From contig NC_087067.1 in the NCBI RefSeq assembly GCF_963678635.1, positions 42,248,696 through 42,312,695 of the forward strand: a stretch of 64,000 nt of DNA, written 5' to 3'. Position 1 is the stretch's first letter. Every line of letters begins with the position of its first letter. The stretch is from Symsagittifera roscoffensis. Its lineage: Eukaryota; Xenacoelomorpha; Acoela; Convolutidae. Made by a program: the position numbers and the translations under genes. The notes under the pieces were generated by a model. The model did no database searches and had not been told where the DNA came from. It saw nothing but the letters and a program-made list of their open reading frames with translations. Positions 54,540 through 64,000 of this stretch are shown one piece after another.

Positions 54540-57500
54540 CTTTTTGATCGCTACTAAAACGATTTGCTTTGTGGAATGACTTAAATGTTTCAAACTATTA
54601 AAACTCAAATAGCTTGCTTTGAGCAACTTAAGTTTTTGCGAATTGATTTGTTCGTTAAAGTAAATTTAAATATTTCAAAACTTTACAGCCTGAATAGCTT
54701 GCTTACAAAAGCTTAGTTTTTTTTGCAAAACGAATTGTTCTATGAAATAATCTACAAGGCTTCTTAGAGGTTGCTTAGAAAACCTTTAGCTTTTTTAGAT
54801 TAGTTCGAATAGCTTGCTTAGAAACACATTGTTGCAAACCATTTTGATCCAAAAATTACCTGAAAAATAATTTGCCTAGAATAACTTAAAATTTTTGCCA
54901 TCCGATTAGCTTCGTAATTTACTTGAACTAAATCAAAATTTCATTACTAAAAGCCTGCTTAGAGAATCTTAACTTCTTGTTTTCCGATTAGCTCTATAAA
55001 ATAGCTTAAAATATTTCAAAGTATCGTAGCTTGAAGGGCTTCAAAAAAACTTCAAGTTTTCGCAAAAGGAATCGGTCTGAGAAAGACAGCTATTACGTTG
55101 CTGAAATTTAATTAGCTGGGATATCTGGCTTAGAAAAACTTGAACGGTTCGCCATCCGATTCGCTACTTGAAATAATTTGAAATATTTCAAAGTTTAACA
55201 GCTGGAATTGCTTGCTCAGAAATATCTGAGCAAGAACTTCTCGCGAAATGATTTGGTCTATGAAGTGATTGCTTCAGAAGTTTCATTGCTTCAATAGAAA
55301 TAATCAAACCTTTTTCCATCCGATTCATCGAACTGAGAGTCTTCAAAAATTCATAACTAATAGCTTGATTGGAAAACTTAACTCATTGCCACCCGATTCG
55401 CTCTACGAAAAAACTTGACATGTTACAAAGTACCATAGTTTGAATGGTTTCAATTGAAAAACTGTTTTTCTTGCGAATTGATTCGGTCTATGAAATTACT
55501 TACAGTGTTTAATACTTCATCGCTTGAATCTTATCAATAAAAATAATAGTTTTTTGCCATCCGGTTCGCTACATGAAATAACTAGGAATATTTCAAAGTT
55601 TCATAAATAATAGCTTACTTCGAAAAACTTATCTATGAAATAATATATGTTTCAAAGTATCATAGCATGAATGATTTCAATCGAAAAACATTAAGATTTC
55701 GCAAAACGATTCGGTCTAAGAAACAAATTTATTTCATAGAGCGAATCGGATGGCGAAATATTTAACTTTTCCTAAGCCAGCTATTTCAGCTAAGTATTTT
55801 CAAAAAAACTTAGCTGAAATAGCTGGCTTAGGAAAAGTTAAATATTTCGCCATCCGATTCGCTCTATGAAATAAATTTTATTTTCTCAAACGATTACACT
55901 AAAAACAGCAACCTTCATGCTTAGAAGAACAAATTTTCAGCAAACCAATTTCCACGGTTTGAATAGCATGCTTAGAAGAACTTCAATTTTTGCGAACTGA
56001 TTCGGTTAAACAAAGAAAAAATTCAAAAAAAGTCAGAGAGTTGGAATAGCTTGCTGAAAAAAAAACTTCAGATTTCTCAAGAACCGTTTCAGTCTTTGAA
56101 GTTTTTCATAGTTTCATAGCTATAATATTCTGATTCATAAAAGCTTAAATCCTTTGCGAACTGAATCCTTCTATAAAATTATCTAAAATATTTCAAAGTT
56201 TCATAGCGTGAATAGCTTAATTACTGAAAACTGATTGTTCGTGGATTGATTTGCTTTTAAAATAAATTGAAGTTTTTCAAGTTTTTTTTTCAATTGCATG
56301 CATAAAAATTTCAACTTTTTTGCGAGCCAGTTCGATTTATAAAATTTTTTGAAATTTTGCAAAGTTCCCCCGCTTTAGAGGCTTCAATTAGAAACTTTTT
56401 TTTCGCTATCTGATTCGCTTCTTTTGAAAGATTCATAGCTTGATCAGTTTGATTTGAAAAAATTTATGTTTAGCTAGCTGGTTTAATCTGAAATAACCTA
56501 AATTTTTCATAGTATTATAGTTTAAGGAACTTGGTTAAGAAAAATTCGGTTTATCGCGGATTGATTCGCTTCTTTAAATAATTGATTTTTTTTGCTGGTA
56601 GTAGGCTTTGATTTTTTCGAGACATAGCAGACTAGTTTTCAATCAAGGAAGAGGAAAACTGAATGAGAAATTTTCAAGTTTTAAGCAATTAAGAGTCTGA
56701 AATAACTTAAAATATTTCAAAGTTTCATAGCTGCTTAAAAAACGTTCAATTTTTTATGTGGACCAATGAATCATTTTGAGATCACTTGAAGATTCAAATT
56801 TCCGGCTGCTTAAACAAGTTTTAATCAACTGTGTTTCAGGGTATACTGTAAAGATTGATAATTTGCCGCCTGAGAACATGTGTTTTAAGGCAACTTACTT
56901 AAGACTAAAGTGCTCATTAAAAAAAACTGTTCCTCAACCAATTCGCTGTATGAAATAACTTGAGTTTTTTCAAAGTTTATTAGGTTGAATAGGCTGCTTA
57001 AGAGAAATTCGGTTTTTCACGGATCGATTCAATCTATTAAATAATTTGAATTGCTTAAGAGTTTCATCGCTTAAATGGCTTCATTAGAAAAACTGAAATT
57101 TTTCGCCATCCCATTCACTTCGTTACAGAAATTCATAGCTTGAATAGCTTGCCTAGAAAAAATTGAATTTTACGAAAACCGATTTATTCTATGAAATAAG
57201 TTGAATTGTTTCAGCTTCTTGCTAAAAGCTTGAAAAGCAAAACTTGTTTTTTTTTTTGCAATTTACTTAAATCTATACATTAGCTTAACAAATTTTTAAA
57301 TTTGTATAACTTCTATGACTTCAACAGAAAAACTGTTTGCCATTTGCTACGATTTGTCATTTGCTATTAATTTTGAAGTTTTATAGCTTAAATAGCTTGC
57401 GTAGAAAAGCTTGAATATTTTGCGTTTTAAGAAACAATTGAAGTGTTTCAAAGTTTCATTGCTTAAACGGGTTCCGTAGAAAAACTTAAGCTTTCCGCGT

Positions 57501-58650
57501 TTTGATTCGCTTCGTTTTAAAGATTTAAGGCTAGAATAGTTTGCTTAAGAAAACTTTTTTTAGCGAACTGATTGAGTCTGAAATAACTTAAAATATTTCA
57601 AAGTTTCATAGCTGCTTAAAAAACGTTCAACTTTTTATGTGGACCAATTGTCCTTCAAGCTATCAAATAATTCAAAATGTTTCATCAACCAAATTGGTCT
57701 GTGAAGCATTAAACTTTTCAAAACAAGCTATTCAAGTTGTTTCATAGACAGAGAGAACAAATTTAATTTTTTCTAAGCAAGCTACTTAAGCTATAGAACT
57801 TTGAAATTTTTTCATCGACCGAATCACTCGCAAAATGTTCCAGTTTTTTAGCAAGCTTTTCAAACAAAGTTTCATAGCCTAAATTGCTTGCTAAAAAAAG
57901 TTGAATTTGTTCACTCTGTCTATGAAATAACTTGAATCGCTTGTTTAAAAAAGTTTAACGTTTTGCAGTCCAATCCTGTTGATGAAACAACTTAAATTAT
58001 TTAAAAGCTTGAATAGTTTGCTAAAGAAAAACTTAAACTTGATCACTCTGTCTATAAATAAATTGAATAGCTTGTTTAAAAACGTTTAACGTTTCGCAAA
58101 CCAATTTGGTTGAAGATACAGCTTGAATTATTTGATAGCTTGTATAATAAAAACTTGATTTTTTTTGCAAAGTAATAAGCTCTTTGAACGAGTGAATACC
58201 TTGAAGAAAAATAATTCAGCGTTTTCATCCGAATACTTTCATGAACTAACTTAACAAGTTAGAAAACTTAAAAAGTTAGAATAACTTAACAAGTTTTTCA
58301 AGTTAAAAAAAGTTGAAATACTTGGCAAACCTCTTTTATCTGAAATAAATTTTCATAGCTGAAATAGCTTGCTGAGTAAGCCCTAAATTTTCGTAAAAAG
58401 ATTCGGTTTAAAAAACAACTTGAAAGAGTTTAAAGGTTCATGGCTTGAATGGCTTAAATAGAAAAACTTGATTTTGCCATTCGATTTGTTTCGAGAAATA
58501 ACTCGAAACTTTTTGAAAAATCAAGGCTTGAATAGCTTGCTTAGAAAACGTTCTCGCGAATCGATTTGGTCTATCAAATTACTCAAAGTATTTCAAAGTT
58601 TCGTCGGTTAAATAGCTTGCATAAGAAATTTTCAAACCAGATTACAACAT
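54540..58650. repeat. Degenerate tandem array, about 82 bp unit, about 4.1 kb
   Basis: The core runs TTTCATAGCTTGAATAGC, TTGCTTAGAAAAACTT, TTCGCCATCCGATTCG and TCTATGAAATAACTTG, then AAATATTTCAAAG. CCATCCGATTC-like landmarks at 55152, 55316, 55389 and 55557 are spaced 164, 73 and 168 bp, i.e. one or two units. About 50 units, strongly diverged, no coding. Confidence 0.88.
55725..55878. repeat. Perfect 71 bp palindrome with 12-base spacer
   Basis: 55725-55795 and 55808-55878 are exact reverse complements, made of array sequence (landmark CGAATCGGATGGCG and its complement). The array around it is diverged, so this copy is younger. Confidence 0.95.
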
Positions 58651-59279
58651 GGCTTAATTCAAAGTTTATTGCTGAGTTTGAAGAATGCCAAAAAATTTTT
58701 AGCTAGCCGATTGATTATTCGAGACAGGCTTGTTAGTTTTTATAACAAACAAATCAGTTTTTCTCATGTTTTTACTTATTGCCTTCCTTATTTCGACGTT
58801 TCTTCATTCCTGTTTTGAACAACGCTTGTTTGGGGTAAAAAAAAATTTTGATTAAAGCTTAAAATGATGATTTGAAGACAAATTAGGCCAATTCTAATAA
58901 CTTTTTTTCTTCAAATTCGACTAGAATGGAAAAATCAAGTAATACAGCCAATTTTTTAGAAAAAAACTTTTCGGTTTTTCTCATGAAAGCTTTTCAGGAT
59001 GAAGTTGTTATGTTCCACGTGGAAAATCAACAGTTTTTGACCATGTTTGAAATCGTTGACCAAAATGAGCTTGAAAGAAATTGACTTATTAGGCCTTTGA
59101 AAATATTACTTCAGATGAAAAAATTTTAGATTATCAACCAGTAAAATTATCAATTTGTCAAAATTGCTCACATTTCAGTTTTAAGTCAATTGTTAGCGTT
59201 GCATCAAGACAATTTAAACTTTGGGTAAAAGTGTTTCATTTCTTTTGCGGTCTTTGCAGTAGCAAAACCAGTATTTTGG
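58651..59279. other. AT-rich intergenic stretch, nothing recognised
   Basis: No gene and no clear repeat boundary. The stretch near 58850-58950 resembles 59820-59950 (CAATTCTAATAACTTTTTTTCTTC and ACTAGAATGGAAAAATCAAG), so both may belong to a longer unit of repeat D. Confidence 0.4.
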
Positions 59280-59730
59280 TTCAAGTTGGTTTTTAAAAAC
59301 CAATGAATGCAGTGAAAGCTCTTAAAAAGCTCGCATTTAATTTTTTTACGGAAAGAGACTGAATGTTAGTTAACGCTGAAATTTAGTTTTTCGCTGGTTG
59401 AATTTTTATATTTTTATGTGAAGTTCATTTGCTTTGTTAAAAGTGCAAAGGTTACAAAAACGGTAGTCGTCTTCTAATATCGAAATTGTATTTTGATTTT
59501 CAGATTTTCCAGCGAAAAGATACTCTAGCGAATTGATCCTGTTTACTAAAACTGGGTTAATTTTGTCAAAAAAACTCAGAAATAAATTATTGTTGAAGCT
59601 CAGAGACCCTAAAAACAAATTTTATTTGTGCATTTTGTAATCTGAAGTTTTTCCAAAAAAAACAAGTCAGAGTTTTTCTATTTTTTGCATTCACTGACTC
59701 TTTCCAACTGATTGAAAGTATTGTTTGCGG
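59280..59730 (+). repeat. Dispersed repeat D, plus-strand copy
   Basis: Contains CCAATGAATGCAGTGAAAGCTC, AGTTCATTTGCTTTGTTAAAAG, GGTTACAAAAACGGTAGTCG, TTGATCCTGTTTACTAAA and CCAACTGATTG near 59705. Like the copy at 60.2 kb it is followed by GAAAAATCAAGTAATACAGC-type sequence. Confidence 0.55.
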
Positions 59731-60209
59731 AAAATTCTAGTGTTTTTCAGTTAGTTCATTTCCTCTCCCATTTTTGAAAACTGTTTTGAAAAACGCATGT
59801 TCGGGTAGAATATTTTTCGATTGAAGTTTAAAATATAGGTTCGAAGACAAAAAATGCAATTTTTTATAACAGTTTTTCTTCATTTTCAACTATACTGGAG
59901 AAATCAAGTAATACAGCATAATATTTGTCAAAAATTTTCCGGTCTCTTTTTTTTCTGATTTTTTTCATGCTGCTCAGAACGCTTTTCCGGATGGAATGTT
60001 TACGTTACACAAGACAAATAAGTTGTGACCATGGTTAAAATTGCTTGACCTAAATGAAGTTATCAATTTGTTAGCTAGCAGTGTCAATTATTCAGTTTAA
60101 GGTCAATTTCTCTAGCGTGTATCGAAGCAATTGAAACATGCAGTTAGTTTTTCAATTTTATTTACGGTAATTAACAGCAAAACCAAGTTTTTTGGTTTTA
60201 TGTAGCCTT

Positions 60210-60524
60210 TTATGAGCCAATGAACGCAAGAATGTGGCTCTTATAGAGATCATAATGAATTTTCCTCAGGAAAAAGACTGATAGTTTGTTCGCGCTAAAT
60301 TTTGATTTTTTGCAATTTGGTTTTTGATTTCTTAAGTTCAGTTCATTTGCTTTATTTAAAAGAAGTCAAACTACACTATCAAAGAGCTAAAGTGTAAACA
60401 TGTCGAAAAACGTGATCAACTTCTAGTATCGAGTTTTCAGTGGAGTTTCAAATTGGGTTAATTTTAACAAATTATTGTCAATCATAAACTGTTCTTGATT
60501 TTCAAACAGCTTTAAGCACAAGTC
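60210..60524 (+). repeat. Dispersed repeat D, plus-strand copy
   Basis: GCCAATGAACGCAAG, AAGTTCAGTTCATTTGC, TGTCGAAAAACGTGATCAACTTCTAG, and CAATCATAAACTGTTCTTGA: the canonical block order. Confidence 0.6.
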
Positions 60525-61067
60525 CGCAAACACCATCCCTCAAAAGGCCGAGAAAGTATGCTAATTATTTGAAAATGTAATTGCTGCAAAAATTTCCCCA
60601 AATGAGCATTTTTTCTTTGCGTGTTGGGATGAAAAAAAGTGAAATTCGTAATATATTATTACGCTCGCTAGCTCGCCTGTCGAATCAAGAATGCTATTAA
60701 TTTGCCAATGTCAAAACATAGTCAACAGATAAGTTGAAAAAAAAATCAAAGAACGCAAAAAAAAACAGAACAAAAATCATGACTTGTGCTCAAAGCTGTT
60801 TGAAAATCAAGAACAGTTTATGATTGACAGTTTTTTTGCGTTCTTTGATTCTTTTCAACTTGTCTGTTGACTATGTTTTGACATTGGCAAATTAATAGCC
60901 TTCTTGATTCGACAGGCAAGCTAGCGAGCGTAATGATATATTACGAATTTCACTTTTTTTCATCCCAACACGCAAAGAAAAAATGCTCATTTGGGGAAAA
61001 TTTTGCAACAATTACATTTTCAAATAAATAGCATACTTTCTCGGCCTTTTGAGGGCTGGTGTTTGCG
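60477..61067. repeat. Nested inverted repeat (A B A' B' structure)
   Basis: A (60477-60524) is matched in reverse complement by A' (60781-60828), with one mismatch. B (60525-60765) is matched by B' (60829-61067), with a few mismatches. Order is A, B, A', B', not the simple A, B, B', A'. Spacer 60766-60780. Confidence 0.92.
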
Positions 61068-61265
61068 TATTGATAAGTCACCTTGGAACAGAGGCGAGGA
61101 CCTCCGACTCTAATCTACTGGCTTGAAAATTGATCCCGGCACCTAGCAAAAATTTAATTTTAAGGCGTATCTTTATCATTTTCCAAAACTTACATTTTCT
61201 GTTAAGGGCACTCTTTTGTTTTCTTGCTTGTGTTTGCGAAGTGCAGCTGTTCTTAGGAGCTGAAT
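61066..61265 (+). mobile_element. tRNA-derived SINE fragment, copy C
   Basis: A head with GGCGAGGACCTCCGACTC and GAAAATTGATCCCGGCACC (a weak B-box-like stretch), then a tail with GTGTTTGCGAAGTGCAGCTG, shared with copy A. Middle part is diverged. Confidence 0.45.
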
Positions 61266-62859
61266 AGTGAACTGTTTTGGCTTTTTAAGACATACCGAGA
61301 CAAAACATTCTGTTCATACATTTTGTTTATAAAACCGTGGCCCATTGTAAGAACCAAAATAGTTGCCAGCCCATCTGGAAAACTTGGGAACAAGTCTGAA
61401 TGTGTAACAATAGGTTTGAAAAAAAATTTCAAAAACAATTTTGCAAATATATTCAAATAGTAACCACACAACAGACTTCGACAAATCTCTGGAAAACACA
61501 CAAAACTAAGAAACTTTGTTTTCGAAAAAAATGCTCGTTAATGGGGAAAAAGGAAACTACAAAATATAGTCGTGAAAATCAAATCAAAAATAACACAATT
61601 TTTACTACTTTAACTATTAAATTTAAAAAAACTGAAGAAGTTTTTGAACAAAATTTAAAGCAATTCGATACGCCATCACCCTGAAGCATTTTACAATGAA
61701 GACGCTTATTTCTCGCAAAGGAAGATGTCAAGTTTCAAGATAAAAAATCGAGAAACAACTGAAATTTAAACAGACCATGTCCAATTAGCCAAAAAAAATT
61801 TACGATTTTTTCAATTATTTCTGTTTTTATTGAAGTTTTTGGTGTTTAAAAACCAACAAAACTATGCAAATGCATATACACCTATATCACACAGAGGATA
61901 AACGAAGCTTTGGTATTTATGCTGGGTATTTTAAATTAGCAAATGTAAAATTAAACGCAAATAAATAATTCGAAACCGAAATTAGAAGAAAAAATTGACA
62001 AAATTTGGAAAAAAATAAAAACAATTGATTTCAAAAAAAAAAACAGTCGAAGAACACAACTACCCGCGTTTAGGAGCTCTTACTGTTTTTTTTTAGCGAA
62101 CATTAAGCTGACAATACGTGAGAAGTTGCCCATTAAATGCAAAACAATCAAGAATGTCACAAGAAAAAGTATCATAAAATAAATTTAAACAAAGAAAAAA
62201 TTTGAATTTTTACACCAAACTAACTTGAAATTGTGACCTAAATTAGGTTTAAAAATTGAAAAAATTTAAAAAACTAACAAATAAGTTGCTAGACCGATCG
62301 AAAAGAAGTGCAAGATAACAAAAAAAAGAAATTATACAAATTTGGGGATATTAAATTCAAATATTACATTAGATCAACTATACTTGTAGATAGTAAATAA
62401 GAATTAATTTCAAGCACAATGAAAGACCGCCAATTCACTATTCCTAATTTTTCACGGTACTCTTACTATCAGAGGCAGCTGTGGTACTTCTAGACCAAGT
62501 GAGAAGAAGGAGCCTGTTAAAATTCGATTCATTTTAGAATTGCAGGAAAATTAGCAGAAAAACTAACTCCCGATTACAAAACACTTGCTTTCGCAAGCGT
62601 AAAAATGAATGGTGGAAATAGTAGGAAAAACTTATTCAAAAACACCCTGAAGATAACATGACAACTGTGAACAAAAACCTACAAGCCGGCAAAGTAATCA
62701 TTTCACTTCGATAAAAATTGGCGCAATCAGCTATAGTATAACAACTGTATGCAGAAAAAAACGTATTTAGTTGCTAAAAAACTACCACTGTTAAATAATC
62801 ATCTTAAACTAATCATCTTTAGCCATCTTTTTAGCAGACTTCTGTACTTAAAATTTTTA
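61266..62859. other. AT-rich intergenic stretch, nothing recognised
   Basis: No gene supported. The 82-residue minus frame at 61253-61501 and the 94-residue plus frame at 61400-61684 overlap on opposite strands and show no family features. A short hairpin (CTTGC-TTTC-GCAAG) is at 62584-62597. Confidence 0.4.
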
Positions 62860-63250
62860 GTACCCGGTTGCAAGTCGCTAGCTCCACGCAAGGAAAATCA
62901 GCCTCTCAAAATGTGCGCTTCAAAAAAGTTGACTAAATCAATTAAAGACATAGCCAACATACAGTTGGAAACAAAATCAATGATCGCAAGCAAACAAAAA
63001 AAATGGTCTTTTGGTACTCAAATTCGATCACACTTTTCGTCATCAAGGGATACATTTTTCGTTCCGCTGAAAAATCTGAAACCTAAAATCCAATTTCGAA
63101 ATTGGAAGTAAATCACGTTTTTGTAATTTTTTCAATTTTTCTGTTCAACAGTGTAGTTTGCTTTCCTTTTAACAAAGGAAATGAATTGAACTTAAAAAAA
63201 ATCAAACCGCGAAAAAGTACAATTGAGCCTGAACAACTTTTAAAATTTTT
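62860..63250 (-). repeat. Dispersed repeat D, minus-strand copy
   Basis: On the plus strand: GACATAGCCAACATACAGTTGG near 62948 (complement of the CCAACTG end), then AAATCACGTTTTTG near 63109, TAGTTTGCTTTCCTTTTAAC and GAATTGAACTTAAAA, in reverse order. The frames here (62749-63350) are not genes. Confidence 0.55.
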
Positions 63251-63436
63251 CCTGAAAAAAAATCATCGTGACATATATAAGAGTCTGACCTACGTTCATC
63301 GAATCTTAATTGCCCTTGCGATTAGCAAGTTTTTTCAAATTGGAATATAGATTTTTTGGGTTAACAACTTGCTTAACATAATCAATCACATGAATAACTT
63401 GGTATCTTGGTTCATATTGAATTCGAGTTTCTAAGC

Positions 63437-63515
63437 GTATGGGGCACACATAATCTGGAGTGAATGAAAACATCTAGAATAGCAAAGCTCGTGGGTTTGA
63501 AACTGAGTACGACCT
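63437..63515 (+). other. Possible tRNA-like SINE head
   Basis: GTGGGTTTGAAACTGAG matches the B-box pattern GWTYGANNC (GTTTGAAAC) near 63493, and begins GCGTATGG. It does not fold into a convincing tRNA, and no A box is clear. Confidence 0.25.
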
Positions 63516-64000
63516 GTTTTTATTACACGGTAAATATTCCGTTTAAAATGGCTTATTATTAGTCTGTTTATTATTTTTGTCGAGCTTAGTTGCCACATCT
63601 TAGAGATTTTGTGGTAGCATTTTACTTGTAGTTTTTTTTTGTTTTCACTTTTTTGGCAATTTGTAATTCTACTGGCCTTGGCTTCGTGTATTTGTTTTTT
63701 CTTCTTTCTTTGCTTAGTTTCCTTGGAATTAGTGACTTTTTTTGGTTTGAAGGTCTCTTTTTCTTTCCTGTCTCCTAGATTGCAATGCTAGTTTTGTGGT
63801 ATCGCTTTGACTCTGTGTTTTCAATATTTGACCCTTTTGTCTCTAAGGGTCCTTTCCAATCGGCCTAGGGGGTAATGCCGTCGCTTTTACATCCTAAAGT
63901 CTGGAGTTCTTCTCTCGGCCGGGCCTTTTTTCTGTTTGAAATTTTTTTTCGGTTAAAAATGAACTGAATTTTTATTGTCTGCTGAAGTTTTGTCAGTTAA
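63516..64000. other. Right edge, nothing recognised
   Basis: T-rich sequence with no ORF or repeat identified. Confidence 0.35.

Noticed and set aside
1..64000. CRISPR arrays, bacterial operons, phage or plasmid features
   Set aside because: None present; introns, SINEs and retroelements mark a metazoan genome.

Overview
The window is metazoan nuclear DNA, probably from an invertebrate. It is AT-rich, with GT-AG spliceosomal introns, a near-complete casein kinase 1 alpha gene split over about 12 kb, an apolipoprotein-L-like gene, tRNA-derived SINEs, and many LTR and non-LTR retroelement remains. I cannot name the species. There is no bacterial, organellar or CRISPR signal. Much of the sequence is repeat, and most retroelement reading frames are broken.

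Layout. 0-0.7 kb: tandem satellite of about 169 bp. 2.7-9.2 kb, minus strand: a three-exon gene model that joins an incomplete RING finger to an apolipoprotein-L-like domain; a truncated RTE/craTrec-like retroelement sits in intron 2 and a decayed non-LTR retroelement in intron 1. 9.3-10.7 kb: two minus-strand 3' fragments of a non-LTR element whose C-terminus carries a CCHC knuckle and a restriction-like endonuclease (called RLE element here). 10.7-14.6 kb: head-to-tail 1.8 kb units that share the RLE element's leader. 14.6-16.3 kb: related sequence with a minisatellite built on AATCCGGAGGGGTC. 16.9-28 kb: a decayed Gypsy-type element (gag, protease, RT, RNase H, integrase), followed by an unusual 3' module: a macrodomain-like ORF related to OARD1/C6orf130 and two overlapping ORFs of unknown function. 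25.6-35.4 kb: a tandem duplication of about 4.9 kb covering this 3' module and the front of the RLE element. 34.6-37.8 kb: the longer RLE copy.

39.7-51.6 kb, plus strand: the CK1 alpha gene, encoding about 337 residues with all kinase motifs intact. Its 9.4 kb intron 4 holds two SINEs, a 3' non-LTR element in which a 1,043 bp segment is present three times in tandem, and a 0.7 kb foldback element. The 5' splice site of the following intron lies in a 23 bp tandem repeat. 52-64 kb: no gene recognised; a decayed array of roughly 82 bp units over about 4.1 kb with a perfect 71 bp palindrome, a nested inverted repeat near 60.5-61.1 kb, and copies of a dispersed repeat seen across the window.

Two host genes look real: the CK1 alpha gene (housekeeping serine/threonine kinase) and the RING/ApoL-like gene. 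The most notable item is the macrodomain plus two-ORF module linked to the Gypsy-type pol. It exists twice with different lesions, so each ORF is less damaged in one copy than in the other.
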